This document shows positions 55,837 to 64,000 of a DNA stretch of 64,000 nucleotides, piece by piece. Source of the DNA: Jannaschia seosinensis. Lineage in GTDB: Bacteria; Pseudomonadota; Alphaproteobacteria; Rhodobacterales; Rhodobacteraceae. The notes beneath the pieces are model-generated. The model did not search any database, had not been told where the DNA came from, and was given only the letters and a program-made list of their open reading frames with translations. The stretch lies in the NCBI RefSeq assembly GCF_001408515.1, contig NZ_CYPR01000253.1:1-64000 (forward strand), read 5' to 3'. The stretch's first letter is position 1; every line of letters begins with the position of its first letter. Made by a program: the position numbers and the translations under genes.

Positions 55837-56503
55837 GATGCTGCGCCTCGACGGGATCGAGAAGGGCTACCACCTCGGACAGCCGGGCGAGATTCGCGTG
55901 CTCAACGGCGCGGATCTGACGCTGTCCGCCGGCGAGATCTGCGCGCTCGTGGCGCCGTCGGGGGCGGGCAAGTCGACGCTCCTGCACATTGCGGGCCTGC
56001 TGGACACGCCCGATGCGGGAACTGTCACCTTGGACGGCGACGACCTGACGGGGCAGGGCGACCGCGCCCGGACCCGCGCGAGGCGGCAGCGGATCGGCTT
56101 CGTCTATCAATTCCACCACCTGTTGCCGGAATTCACCGCCGCCGAGAACATCGTTTTGCCGCAGCTTGCCAACGGCATCGCCCAAGGCGACGCGCGGGCG
56201 CGGGCGGAGATGCTGCTGGATCGCGTGGGGCTGACGCACCGCGCCGATCACCGCCCGGCCGAGATGTCGGGGGGCGAGCAGCAGCGCACGGCGTTCTGTC
56301 GCGCGCTGGCCAATGGGCCTCGGCTTCTGCTGGCGGATGAGCCGACGGGCAACCTCGATCCGGGCACCTCCGACACGGTATTCGGCGCGCTGGTCGGGCT
56401 GGTGCGGGAGACGGGGATGGCCGCCCTGATCGCGACGCACAACCTGGAACTGGCTGCGCGGATGGACCGCGTCGTGCGGCTTGAGGGCGGCGTGCTGGTC
56501 TAG
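55829..56503 (+). CDS. lolD: Lipoprotein-releasing ABC transporter ATP-binding protein
   Basis: A 224-residue ATPase powering lipoprotein release. Walker A is [19 protein letters not shown], the Q-loop region [20 protein letters not shown] contains the LolD-typical 'FQ/YQ-x-H-x-L-L-P-E-F' stretch, the signature is [16 protein letters not shown], and Walker B is [12 protein letters not shown]. The His switch is IATHNLELA. It starts within the end of lolC and ends with a TAG that overlaps the stop of the convergent hydrolase. Confidence 0.96.
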   Translation: MSEMLRLDGIEKGYHLGQPGEIRVLNGADLTLSAGEICALVAPSGAGKSTLLHIAGLLDTPDAGTVTLDGDDLTGQGDRARTRARRQRIGFVYQFHHLLPEFTAAENIVLPQLANGIAQGDARARAEMLLDRVGLTHRADHRPAEMSGGEQQRTAFCRALANGPRLLLADEPTGNLDPGTSDTVFGALVGLVRETGMAALIATHNLELAARMDRVVRLEGGVLV

Positions 56504-57450
56504 CCGGCGAAGGCCGCGATGCGGTCGAAGGCGCGACGCCGCATCTCCGGATCTCCCATCAGGACCTCGTGACGCGCGCCGGGCACGATTTCCAGCGTGC
56601 TTTGCGGCCACGACGCCATCCGCACATGGATCGCGTCGGGGTCGACGATGTCCTCGTCGTCGCCAAGGAATGTCAGGCAGGGCAGGTCCGGCGCCGCCTC
56701 GCGCGCGCTGCGGTGCATCTCCCGGAACGCCGCCAGAACCCAGGCCAGCGACGGCCCCCCGAGCGCAAGCTGCGGATGTACCGTGATCTGCCGCTTCATC
56801 CACGCGAACATCTTCGGATCGGTCGTCAGCAGGTTGCCTTCGAACGGCGCGGCGGCCGGGTCGGCGACCTTGCCCGAGCGCGGTGCCGCTGATTCTCCCA
56901 GCCCGATTGCCGAGGCCGCCGCGCTTACCGTCCAGCCCAGAAACCGTCTGTGCGGTGCCAGCGGCAGGCCCCACATCGGTGCGGAAAACACCGCGCGGGA
57001 GAACAGGTTCGGGCGCCGCTTGAGCGTTCGGAACCCGATCATTCCGCCCATCGAATGGCCCAGCAGGATCCAGGGGCGCGGCATGTCCTCAGCCTCGCAA
57101 AGCTCGACAAAAGCGTCAACGTCGCGCTGGAAGTCCCGGAAATTGTTGACGTGGCCGACGCGCGGATCGCGCTCCGGCCGAGGCGACAGGCCTTGCCCGC
57201 GCCAATCCACCGCGGCCGAGGCGAAGCCGCGATCCGCCAGCTCCCGCGCGGCGTCGGAATATTTTTCCACGTATTCCGTCCGCCCCTGCATCAGCAGGAC
57301 GGTCCCGCACGCATCCGCACGGGGCCACAGCACGGCGCGCAGGCGCATGCCGTCGGAGGCGCGGATCCAGACGGCCTTCTCTCCGGGCGGGCCGGCCGCG
57401 ACCTCCGCATGATAGGGCGCGGCCTCGTGCGTGATGTCGAGATCCTTCAG
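56500..57450 (-). CDS. Alpha/beta-fold hydrolase (lysophospholipase/monoacylglycerol lipase type)
   Basis: A hydrolase of about 316 residues. The oxyanion strand region is [20 protein letters not shown] and [12 protein letters not shown]. The nucleophile elbow is [12 protein letters not shown] (Ser), the acid lies in [10 protein letters not shown], and the histidine is in GARHEVLMG. Substrates are probably lipids or esters. No ATG, GTG or TTG lies near the expected N-terminus. The best start is CTG at 57450, which overlaps the SCP2 stop as CTGA, so translation is probably coupled. A long in-frame run upstream overlaps the SCP2 gene and is a shadow. Confidence 0.82.
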   Translation of the reverse strand: MKDLDITHEAAPYHAEVAAGPPGEKAVWIRASDGMRLRAVLWPRADACGTVLLMQGRTEYVEKYSDAARELADRGFASAAVDWRGQGLSPRPERDPRVGHVNNFRDFQRDVDAFVELCEAEDMPRPWILLGHSMGGMIGFRTLKRRPNLFSRAVFSAPMWGLPLAPHRRFLGWTVSAAASAIGLGESAAPRSGKVADPAAAPFEGNLLTTDPKMFAWMKRQITVHPQLALGGPSLAWVLAAFREMHRSAREAAPDLPCLTFLGDDEDIVDPDAIHVRMASWPQSTLEIVPGARHEVLMGDPEMRRRAFDRIAAFAG

Positions 57451-57731
57451 GACAGCGCCGCGCCCAGCTTCATCGCGGTGCCCATGTCGCCGTCGACCTT
57501 CAGCTTGCCCGACATGAAGGCCGCCGTCGGGTTCACGTCGCCCTCGAGGATGCCGCGGAACGTGTCCGCGTCGGCGGTCATCGTGCATTCCGTCTCCTCG
57601 TCCCCCTCGCGGACGCCGGCTTCGTCGACGATGATCGTTCCCTCGTTCTCGATCACGAACTTGACGCTGCCGTCGAAGGTGCCCACCTTCTGCGAAAGCT
57701 GCGTGACGGCCTCTTTGGTGATGTCGCTCAT
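57447..57731 (-). CDS. SCP2 sterol-binding domain protein
   Basis: A 94-residue stand-alone SCP2-type lipid-binding protein. Typical features are GSVKFVIENEGTIIVDEAG, ECTMTADADTFRGILEGDVN, and AAFMSGKLKVDGDMGTAMKL near the end. These proteins bind fatty acids or acyl-CoA in a hydrophobic tunnel. The ATG at 57731 follows GAGGA. It overlaps the hydrolase gene, which suggests that the hydrolase and this carrier act on the same lipid-like molecules. Confidence 0.92.
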   Translation of the reverse strand: MSDITKEAVTQLSQKVGTFDGSVKFVIENEGTIIVDEAGVREGDEETECTMTADADTFRGILEGDVNPTAAFMSGKLKVDGDMGTAMKLGAALS

Positions 57732-57782
57732 GGAAATCCTCGCTATCTGATCGCCGCAACGGCGAATGGGGGTACGGACAGG

Positions 57783-58394
57783 ATGGTTGACCTTCGCGTC
57801 ACGCTCAAGGCCCTGATCTTCGCGATGGCCTGCGGTTACGCCACGTCCCCTGCCGCGCAGATGCCGCTGCCGGAGGAGGGACCGGTGGTCGCGCCCGACG
57901 TGCTGGAGCGGGATGCGGATGCGTTGCTCAATCGTCTCGGCACGCTGACCTCCGAGGCCGACGCCGCCGAGGCCGACCGCCTCGCGCAGGAGATCCAGGA
58001 GCGCTGGACCCATTCCGGCAGTGCCACGATCGATCTCCTCCTGCGGCGCGGGCAGGAGGCCATCGGCGAGGGCGACTATGCCCGCGCCATCGCGCATCTC
58101 ACCGCGCTGACCGACCATGCGCCGCGCTTTGCCGAGGGCTGGAACCAGCGCGCGACCGCGTTCTTCATGGATGACCGCTACGGTGAGGCGCTGTCGGATA
58201 TCGAGCAGGTCCTGATCCTTGAGCCGCGCCATTTCGGGGCGCTCGCGGGTCTGGGGATCATCATGGAAAGCCTGGGCGAGACGGAGGCCGCGTTGCGGGC
58301 CTTCCGCGCGGCCAGCGACGTCTATCCGGTCGAGGAGAACGTGGGCGCGGCCCTTGAGCGGCTGGAACAGAGCACCGGCGAACGGGACATCTGA
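57783..58394 (+). CDS. Secreted TPR-repeat protein
   Basis: A 203-residue protein with an N-terminal signal peptide (LKALIFAMACGYATSPAAQ) and at least two tetratricopeptide repeats in the C-terminal half (GDYARAIAHLTALTDHAPRF and DRYGEALSDIEQVLILEPRH, then GETEAALRAFRAASDVYP). It probably acts as a periplasmic protein-protein adaptor. It ends one base before the SUV3-like helicase start, so the two share a transcript although they act in different compartments. It is divergent from the SCP2 gene. Confidence 0.87.
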   Translation: MVDLRVTLKALIFAMACGYATSPAAQMPLPEEGPVVAPDVLERDADALLNRLGTLTSEADAAEADRLAQEIQERWTHSGSATIDLLLRRGQEAIGEGDYARAIAHLTALTDHAPRFAEGWNQRATAFFMDDRYGEALSDIEQVLILEPRHFGALAGLGIIMESLGETEAALRAFRAASDVYPVEENVGAALERLEQSTGERDI

Positions 58395-61274
58395 ATGACC
58401 GGTGAACCCGGCCGGATCACGGCGGTCCTCGGACCGACCAATACCGGCAAGACGCATTACGCCATCGAGCGGATGCTGGCGCATCGCACCGGCATCATCG
58501 GCCTGCCGCTGCGCCTTCTGGCGCGGGAGGTGTATGACAGGATCGTCGCCCTGCGCGGGCCGGCCGCATGCGCGCTGGTCACCGGGGAGGAGCGGATCGT
58601 CGGCGCCCGCGCGACCTGGTGGGTCTGCACCGTCGAGGCAATGCCGCAGGGGATGGGCACGGATTTCGTGGCCATCGACGAGATCCAGCTTTGTGCCGAT
58701 CCGGATCGCGGGCACGTCTTCACCGACCGTCTTCTCAACATGCGCGGCCTGCACGAGACGCTGTTCATGGGCTCCGACACGATGCGCCCCGCGATTGCGC
58801 ATCTTGTCCCGCGGGCGCAGTTCGCCCGGCGGGAGCGGTTCTCGGACCTCACCTATACCGGGCCCAAGAAGATCAGCCGCATGCCCGGCCGCACCGCCAT
58901 CGTCGGCTTCAGCGTCGAGAACGTCTACACGATCGCGGAGCTTCTGCGCCGCCAGAAAGGGGGCGCCGCCGTGGTCATGGGCGCGCTGAGCCCGCGCACC
59001 CGCAACGCTCAGGTCGAGATGTACCAGAACGGCGATGTCGATTACCTCGTGGCGACCGACGCGATCGGGATGGGACTCAACCTCGACATCAAGCACGTCG
59101 CGTTTTCCGCCACCGCCAAGTTCGACGGCCGCCGCATCCGTCCCCTCATGCCGCACGAACTGGCGCAGATCGCGGGGCGGGCGGGGCGCTACATGCAGCC
59201 CGGCACGTTCGGCGTCACCGGCGAGGCGTCGCCGCTCGACGAGGATATTGTCGACGCGATCCAGAACCACCGCTTCAAGCCGATCGACCGGCTTTCCTGG
59301 CGCAACGACCGGCTCGATTTCGGCACGCCGGATGCACTGATCGCCTCGCTCGAGGCGCCGTCGCCGGAGCGGAGCCTGACCCGCGGGCGCGAGGCCGACG
59401 ATCTCTCCGCGCTCAAGACGCTGAACGCGCTGGAGGCCGTCGCCGTCCGCCTGCGCGATGCCCGCGACACGCGGCTTTTGTGGGACGTCTGCCGCATTCC
59501 CGACTTCCAGGGCATCTCCCACGCGGAGCATGCGAACCTGCTTCAGCGGATTTTCGCCTTCCTGCACGATGACGGTCGGGTCGATACGGATTGGTTCGCG
59601 CGGCAGGTCAAACGCATCGACAAGACGCACGGAGACATCGACGCGTTGTCGAAACGGCTGGCCTATATCCGCACCTGGACCTATGTGGCGCAGCGCAAGG
59701 GGTGGGTGGACGACGCGGCCCATTGGCGCGAAGCCACTCGCGCGGTAGAAGATCGCCTGTCGGATGCGCTGCATCAGGCATTGACGAACAGGTTCGTGGA
59801 CCGGCGGACGAGCGTGCTGCTGCGGCGGCTGAAGATGAAGGAGGGCCTCTTGGCCGAGATCGACGACAAGGGACAGGTTCGCGTCGAGGGCGAGGTCCTC
59901 GGCCGGCTCGAAGGCTTCCGCTTTCACCAGACGGGGACGACGTCCCCCGACGAGGCGAAGACGGTGCGGCAGGCGGCGACACAGGCGTTGCGCCCCGAGT
60001 TCCACCTGCGCGCCGACCGCTTCTACAACGCACCCGATACCGAGATGGACTTCACGGAGCAGGGTGGCCTGATGTGGGGCGATCAGGCCGTCGGCAAGCT
60101 GGTCAAGGGCTCCGAGCCGTTGAAGCCCGCCGTGGAGCCGTTCGTGGACGAGGATGCCGGCCCCGAGGTTCAGCAGAAGGTGGCCCGCCGCCTGCAGCAT
60201 TTCGTGGATCGCAAGGTCAACGCCGCCTTCGAGCCGCTGCTCGGCATGGCGAAGGACGAGGCGTTGACCGGCCTCGCGCGCGGTTTCGCGTTCCGGTTGA
60301 TGGAGAGTTTCGGCATCCTGCCGCGTGGCGACGTCGCGCAGGAAGTGCGCGATCTCGATCAGGATGCACGCGGACAGCTGCGGCGCCATGGCGTCCGGTT
60401 CGGGCAGTTCACGATCTTTCAGCCGCTCCTGCTCAAGCCCGCGCCGACGCGCCTGCGTCTGGTGCTCTGGGCGCTCGATCGGGGTCTGGACGAATTTCCG
60501 GAGGCGCCGCCGCCCGGCCTCGTCACCTTGCCCGCCACCGAGATGCCGGCGGGCTACTACGCGATGGCGGGTTACCGCGCCGCGGGCGCGCGCGCGATCC
60601 GTATCGACATGCTGGAGCGGCTTGCCGACCTGCTGCGCCCCGCCGATAGCCGTGCAGGGTTCGAGGCGACGCCGGACATGCTGTCGATCACGGGCATGAC
60701 GCTCGAACAGTTCGCCGATCTGATGGGTGGCCTCGGCTACAATGCCGAGCGGGCCGAGCGGCCGAAAGTCCGTGCCGCCGAGCCGCCGAAGAAGGCGCTG
60801 CCCGCCGCGCCCGAGGAAGCGCCGACCGACATGGCGGCCGATGCGGCGCCGTCCGAGCCTGCGGAGACGCCGAGCGAAACACACGATGCGCCGGGCGAGG
60901 AGAAGCTCGCGGATCGGTCCGGCACCGAGGCTCCGGCCGGCTCCGCCGAGGAGATCGCAGCCTCCGCCGCCGATGCCGCGCGTGAGGTGGAGGCAGAAGC
61001 GCCGCCCGCCGCGCCTGAGGGAGAGCCGGAAACGGAGGCGTTCTACACCTTCACCTGGGCCCCCAAGCGCCAGAGCCGCGGTCCGCGCCGTGAGGGCGGT
61101 GAGCGTCAGGGCAATCGCCCGCCGCGCAAGGGCAAGCCGAAAGGCAAAGCGGCAGGCAAGCCGGATGGCGGCAAGCCCCGCGGCGGCCAGACCTTCGAGG
61201 CGAAGCCGAAGCGGGGGACAAAGATCGATCCCGACAATCCGTTTGCCGCGCTTGCCGCGCTCAAGGACAAGTGA
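58395..61274 (+). CDS. SUV3-like DExH-box RNA helicase with low-complexity C-terminal tail
   Basis: A 959-residue SF2 helicase resembling the mitochondrial degradosome helicase SUV3. Motif I is LGPTNTGKTHYAIERML near residue 10. Motif II is VAIDEIQLCADPDRGH (DEIQ). Motif Ia and the MGSDTMRP segment follow, and motifs V-VI are ATDAIGMGLNLDI and QIAGRAGRYMQPGTFG. A SUV3-type C-terminal domain follows to about residue 780. The last 180 residues are Ala/Pro/Glu-rich, then Lys/Arg/Gly-rich (RKGKPKGKAAGKPDGGKPRG), and probably bind RNA. It likely unwinds structured RNA for exonucleases. It overlaps the S4 protein gene as GTGA. Confidence 0.92.
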   Translation: MTGEPGRITAVLGPTNTGKTHYAIERMLAHRTGIIGLPLRLLAREVYDRIVALRGPAACALVTGEERIVGARATWWVCTVEAMPQGMGTDFVAIDEIQLCADPDRGHVFTDRLLNMRGLHETLFMGSDTMRPAIAHLVPRAQFARRERFSDLTYTGPKKISRMPGRTAIVGFSVENVYTIAELLRRQKGGAAVVMGALSPRTRNAQVEMYQNGDVDYLVATDAIGMGLNLDIKHVAFSATAKFDGRRIRPLMPHELAQIAGRAGRYMQPGTFGVTGEASPLDEDIVDAIQNHRFKPIDRLSWRNDRLDFGTPDALIASLEAPSPERSLTRGREADDLSALKTLNALEAVAVRLRDARDTRLLWDVCRIPDFQGISHAEHANLLQRIFAFLHDDGRVDTDWFARQVKRIDKTHGDIDALSKRLAYIRTWTYVAQRKGWVDDAAHWREATRAVEDRLSDALHQALTNRFVDRRTSVLLRRLKMKEGLLAEIDDKGQVRVEGEVLGRLEGFRFHQTGTTSPDEAKTVRQAATQALRPEFHLRADRFYNAPDTEMDFTEQGGLMWGDQAVGKLVKGSEPLKPAVEPFVDEDAGPEVQQKVARRLQHFVDRKVNAAFEPLLGMAKDEALTGLARGFAFRLMESFGILPRGDVAQEVRDLDQDARGQLRRHGVRFGQFTIFQPLLLKPAPTRLRLVLWALDRGLDEFPEAPPPGLVTLPATEMPAGYYAMAGYRAAGARAIRIDMLERLADLLRPADSRAGFEATPDMLSITGMTLEQFADLMGGLGYNAERAERPKVRAAEPPKKALPAAPEEAPTDMAADAAPSEPAETPSETHDAPGEEKLADRSGTEAPAGSAEEIAASAADAAREVEAEAPPAAPEGEPETEAFYTFTWAPKRQSRGPRREGGERQGNRPPRKGKPKGKAAGKPDGGKPRGGQTFEAKPKRGTKIDPDNPFAALAALKDK

Positions 61275-61627
61275 GCGAGCCCGATAGCGGACCTGCCCGA
61301 CAGCGGCTCGACAAGTGGCTATGGCATGCGCGTTTCTTCAAGACGCGCACGCTTGCCGCGAAGGTTGTGACCGAGGGACGCGTGCGCTTGGGTGGCGAGA
61401 AGGTCGTCAAACCGGCGCAACCCGTGGGTGCCGGCGACGTTCTGACCTTTCCCGCAGGCGAGCGCGTCCGCGTGGTCGAGATCAAGGCCATCCTCGACCG
61501 GCGGGGCCCCGCATCCGAGGCGCAGGCCGCGTATGACGACCATTCGCCCGCGCCCGTTCCCCGGGTCGGGCCGCGACCGACGGGGCGGGATCGCCGGCGT
61601 CTGGATGCGGCCCGCGACGACAGTTGA
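61271..61627 (+). CDS. S4-domain RNA-binding protein (Hsp15-like)
   Basis: A 118-residue protein with an N-terminal S4 domain (RLDKWLWHARFFKTRTLAAK, then VRLGGEKVVKPAQPVGAGD) and a basic C-terminus ending in GRDRRRLDAARDDS. Hsp15 proteins bind the 50S subunit carrying a stalled nascent chain and help recycle it. The GTG start at 61271 overlaps the stop of the helicase, so translation is coupled. Confidence 0.9.
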   Translation: MSEPDSGPARQRLDKWLWHARFFKTRTLAAKVVTEGRVRLGGEKVVKPAQPVGAGDVLTFPAGERVRVVEIKAILDRRGPASEAQAAYDDHSPAPVPRVGPRPTGRDRRRLDAARDDS

Positions 61628-61788
61628 CTTGTGTGCTGCTGCTTCCGGTGTCGGTGATCTTGCCACGTGCCGCCTTCGGGGAACGCTTCTGTGGCAGGTC
61701 TGCCGCAGCGTAAGACATCTCCCCGCGCCTTGAACCGTCGGGGCGGGAGGGATAAGTCGCCTCCGACTCGACCGAAGGGACGTGCCTT

Positions 61789-62124
61789 GTGACCTATATC
61801 GTCAACGACGCCTGCATCGCCTGCAAATATACCGACTGCGTCGAGGTCTGCCCCGTGGATTGCTTCTACGAGGGTGAGAACATGCTCGTCATCCATCCCG
61901 ACGAGTGCATCGATTGCGGCGTCTGCGAGCCGGAATGCCCCGCCGACGCGATTCGCCCCGACACCGAGCCGGATACGGAGCAGTGGGTGGAGTTCAACCG
62001 CAAGTATTCCGAGATCTGGCCGGTGATCGTCACCAAGAAGGATCCCCTCCCCAATGCGGAGGAGATGGACGGAAAGCCCGGGAAGATGGACCTTTTCTCC
62101 GAGGCGCCGGGCGAGGGCGGCTGA
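61789..62124 (+). CDS. fdxA: Ferredoxin FdxA (7Fe type)
   Basis: A 111-residue [3Fe-4S][4Fe-4S] ferredoxin. [18 protein letters not shown] (starting at residue 9) supplies the ligands of the first cluster region, and [12 protein letters not shown] supplies the second. The C-terminal helix ([15 protein letters not shown]) is typical of the Azotobacter-type seven-iron ferredoxins. The start is GTG at 61789. It is followed by a terminator and carD, a neighbourhood widely conserved in alphaproteobacteria. Confidence 0.95.
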   Translation: MTYIVNDACIACKYTDCVEVCPVDCFYEGENMLVIHPDECIDCGVCEPECPADAIRPDTEPDTEQWVEFNRKYSEIWPVIVTKKDPLPNAEEMDGKPGKMDLFSEAPGEGG

Positions 62125-62157
62125 GCGCGGCCACACCTTGATGGGTCAGCCTTGATG

Positions 62158-62180
62158 ACGCTTCCGCCGGGGGCGTTTTT
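62158..62180 (+). terminator. Putative rho-independent terminator of fdxA
   Basis: ACGCTTC (62158-62164) can pair with GGGGCGT (62170-62176) using two G-T pairs, with a five-base loop and five T residues (62176-62180). It lies 34 bases after the fdxA stop. Confidence 0.65.
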
Positions 62181-62350
62181 GTGATATATGTCTTCGATAG
62201 CCCGGCATTTTGCCGCGTCATCCCCGCCGTGTGCCGACCCCTTCGGCCCGGATCCCAAGCGTAAGGACGCCCGACCCCGGATGCGCCGGAGCCGGACGTT
62301 CCCGTCGGCCGTGCGCACCGTCCGACGCGCAGAGAAACAAGAGGATTTTC

Positions 62351-62854
62351 ATGTCCAAGAAGCCTGAGTTCCGCCCGAATGACTTCGTGGTTTATCCCGC
62401 CCATGGCGTCGGCCAGATCGTTTCCATCGAGCAACAGGAGGTCGCGGGCCTCCAGCTGGAGCTCTTCGTCATCGCCTTTGCCAAGGACAAGATGACGCTG
62501 CGCGTGCCGACTAACAAGGCGACCGATGTGGGCATGCGTTCGCTCAGCTCGCCCGAGATCGTCACCAAGGCCATGGCCACGCTCAAGGGCAAGGCCCGGG
62601 TCAAGCGGGCCATGTGGTCCCGCCGGGCGCAGGAATACGAAGCCAAGATCAATTCCGGCGATCTGATCGCGATTGCCGAAGTGGTGCGCGATCTGCACCG
62701 CAACGATGAGCAGCGCGAGCAATCCTATTCGGAGCGGCAGCTTTACGAGGCCGCGCTGGATCGCCTGACGCGGGAATTGGCTGCGGTTAACGACATTGAT
62801 GAAGACGGCGCGCTGAAGGCTGTCGACGAGATCCTGATGTCGCGCGCGGCCTGA
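62351..62854 (+). CDS. carD: CarD-family transcriptional regulator
   Basis: A 167-residue CarD protein. The N-terminal RNA-polymerase-interacting domain (FRPNDFVVYPAHGVGQIVSI, then FAKDKMTLRVPTNKATDVG) resembles that of Mfd. The helical C-terminal domain (AMWSRRAQEYEAKINSGDL, ERQLYEAALDRLTRELA) contacts the promoter. CarD stabilises open complexes at many promoters. It starts at ATG 62351; the frame extends upstream to 62210 through the leader. A strong bidirectional terminator follows. Confidence 0.95.
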   Translation: MSKKPEFRPNDFVVYPAHGVGQIVSIEQQEVAGLQLELFVIAFAKDKMTLRVPTNKATDVGMRSLSSPEIVTKAMATLKGKARVKRAMWSRRAQEYEAKINSGDLIAIAEVVRDLHRNDEQREQSYSERQLYEAALDRLTRELAAVNDIDEDGALKAVDEILMSRAA

Positions 62855-62874
62855 CGGTTTGACCGTTTTACTGC

Positions 62875-62900
62875 GAAAGGCGCCCGTCGGGGCGCCTTTC
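62875..62900. terminator. Bidirectional rho-independent terminator between carD and the zincin gene
   Basis: An 11-bp perfect stem, GAAAGGCGCCC (62875-62885) paired with GGGCGCCTTTC (62890-62900), and a four-base loop. The TTTC arm continues into TTCG. The A-rich left arm gives a T-run on the other strand, so it can serve both convergent genes. Confidence 0.88.
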
Positions 62901-62924
62901 TTCGTTTCAGGGGCGGGCCGGTAA

Positions 62925-63317
62925 CTACTCCCACCACGGGTCGATCCGCGCGATTTCCTCGTCGGACCATCCGAAATGATGTGCAAATTCGTGGACCATC
63001 ACATGCGTCACGAGGTCGGCCAAGGTCACGTTGTCGCGCGTTGCCAATTCGTCCAGGATCGGCTGGCGGAACAACGTGACGGTCGAGGGAGGATCGGGCC
63101 AATCCGCTGACCGTTCCGTCAGCGGCACACCTTCGTAGAGCCCGGTCAGATCGTGAGCGTCGGGGATATCCATCTCGTCCAGAAGCTCCGGCGACGGCCA
63201 ATCCTCCACCACGAGGCGTACTTCGCGCGCGAGCCCCGCGAACGGCGCCGGCAGCGTGTCGCGCGCCGCTTCGGCCAAGCGTGCGATTTCGTCGATGTCG
63301 GGCGCCGTGTCGGTCAT
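62925..63317 (-). CDS. Zincin-like metallopeptidase family protein
   Basis: A 130-residue protein of the Zincin_1 (DUF1025) family. It shows MVHEFAHHFGWSDEEIARID near the C-terminus, a HExxH-type zinc motif followed by the family's G-W-S-D-E-E segment. TLFRQPILDEL and DLTGLYEGVPLTERS are also typical. Peptidase activity is expected from the motif but, as far as I know, not proven for the family. The ATG at 63317 overlaps the upstream VOC gene stop (ATGA). Confidence 0.92.
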   Translation of the reverse strand: MTDTAPDIDEIARLAEAARDTLPAPFAGLAREVRLVVEDWPSPELLDEMDIPDAHDLTGLYEGVPLTERSADWPDPPSTVTLFRQPILDELATRDNVTLADLVTHVMVHEFAHHFGWSDEEIARIDPWWE

Positions 63318-63916
63318 GCGATCTCGCGCACGCCGTTTGGGTTTTCCAGCGTCGCGGTGATCCTGCGTGGACCTTCGGCAAGCACGATGCGCGGATCGTC
63401 CGTCAGGCTCGCCACGATCGGCGCGAGCGCGGGCGCCCCGGGATGCGACAGTTCGAGCCGGGTCAACCGCAGGCCCACATCCGTGAATGTGGGCGGCGGC
63501 GTGTCCCACTGCATCAAGGCCGGAAAACAGCCGTCGAACGGCAGAACCCCGTCCTCCGGCACCGCCATGCGCCAGCGATACGGCCCCCGCTCCACTGCGA
63601 CCGGTCGGCCCGCTTCGGGCAGACGCGTGCACAGTCCGTCGAGATCGTCCGTCCGCAGGATCCAGTTGCCGATGCGCGGCGGCCCCACGCGGCGGTCGAG
63701 GTCGAACCAGCGCGGCCGGTCCGGCGGCGGCGCGTCGGGATTGACGGCGATGACCTCCATGTATTCGCCGTCACCCAAGCCGCTCAGGCGGTTATGGGTG
63801 CCCATGAGCGCGTGTTCGCCACCCGAATCCATTTCGTGCCCGAGGTGACGGCGGACATGCGCGACACCCGCATCGAGCGTTGCGGCGGCGACGGCGAAGT
63901 GGTCAAAGACTTGCAT
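63314..63916 (-). CDS. VOC-superfamily (glyoxalase-like) protein
   Basis: A 200-residue protein with a Glyoxalase_3-like fold. It starts MQVFDHFAVAAATLDAGVAH at 63916. The first beta-alpha-beta-beta-beta unit has HEMDSGGEHALMGTHNRLSG and GDGEYMEVIAVNPDAP, and a second unit follows (LDRRVGPPRIGNWILRTDDL). The His and Glu positions of metal-binding VOC enzymes are present (DHFAVA, YMEVI). The substrate is unknown. A TTG at 63997 would lengthen the product without family support. It is coupled to the zincin gene. Confidence 0.88.
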   Translation of the reverse strand: MQVFDHFAVAAATLDAGVAHVRRHLGHEMDSGGEHALMGTHNRLSGLGDGEYMEVIAVNPDAPPPDRPRWFDLDRRVGPPRIGNWILRTDDLDGLCTRLPEAGRPVAVERGPYRWRMAVPEDGVLPFDGCFPALMQWDTPPPTFTDVGLRLTRLELSHPGAPALAPIVASLTDDPRIVLAEGPRRITATLENPNGVREIA

Positions 63917-64000
63917 GGGCGGAGAGGCTAGTCTCACAGCGCTGAAGGCGCAATCGCGTCTCGCCTGCCATGCGGCGCGCGACGGCGTCGGGCTCAAGGC

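Noticed and set aside
57447-60884. 1145-codon open frame on the minus strand opposite the SUV3-like helicase
   Set aside because: It is a GC-driven antisense frame that merges into the real SCP2 gene at its 3' end; no domain is visible in the antisense part.

Overview
The window is GC-rich, densely packed DNA from an alphaproteobacterium, most likely a member of the Rhodobacteraceae (Roseobacter/Rhodobacter group). This rests on gene content and arrangement that I recognise from that family: a phaZ/phaC-phaP-phaR cluster, glyQ-DUF6446-glyS, an elongated folB-folP-glmM run, the short 'mitochondrial-type' proS, SUV3-like helicase/S4 protein/fdxA/carD, and a SAM-II riboswitch. The species cannot be named from the sequence alone.

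Layout. 1-5550 is an accessory, insertion-sequence-rich stretch. It holds a frameshifted IS5-family transposase remnant, an IS1595-family element with perfect 22-bp ends but an amber stop in its transposase, a two-gene oxidoreductase operon of unknown substrate (MDR dehydrogenase plus Gfo/Idh/MocA), an IS3-family element with two single-base deletions in orfB, and a truncated gene fragment. 5546-10693 is the polyhydroxybutyrate (PHB) locus: depolymerase phaZ with a coupled DUF6151 gene, divergent synthase phaC, phasin phaP and the regulator phaR. 10717-13860 holds a secreted repeat protein, dtd and a PfkB sugar kinase. 13923-19456 is a minus-strand run of envelope/stress genes (small membrane peptide, XpaC, TelA, DUF2927 lipoprotein, SPFH-GYF protein, zinc-ribbon membrane protein). 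19643-27591 carries metZ under a SAM-II riboswitch, folE2, chrA, and folB-folP-glmM followed by a SleB-type hydrolase. 27796-34091 carries ppdK and glyQ-DUF6446-glyS. 34247-43267 mixes a secreted protease-like protein, trkH, a DMT exporter, ilvC with two divergent Lrp regulators, a ubiquinone-type hydroxylase, a HAD phosphatase and a GntR regulator. 43291-53115 holds a c-di-GMP-type glycosyltransferase, carA, a YqeY protein, a PerM-like transporter, an Hda-like ATPase and ppk1-ppx. 53206-63916 is housekeeping: proS, lolCD, a hydrolase, an SCP2 protein, a TPR protein, SUV3 helicase, S4 protein, fdxA, carD, a zincin and a VOC protein.

How the genes work together. Three near-identical hyphenated palindromes (TTGCTGC-N3-GCARCA) lie upstream of phaP, phaR and, 20 kb away, ppdK. 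This suggests that PhaR, which senses PHB, also controls pyruvate/phosphoenolpyruvate interconversion. A perfect TTAA-N7-TTAA CtrA-type site lies just upstream of a glycosyltransferase carrying a tandem MshEN-like c-di-GMP domain, pointing to a cell-cycle/second-messenger-controlled polysaccharide synthase. The TelA/XpaC/SPFH run looks like one envelope-maintenance module whose biochemical role I cannot state.

Limits. Calls rest on reading translations, motifs, gene spacing and remembered family features; no database search was possible. Start codons were chosen from ribosome-binding sites, overlaps and N-terminal family patterns, and ambiguous ones are flagged.
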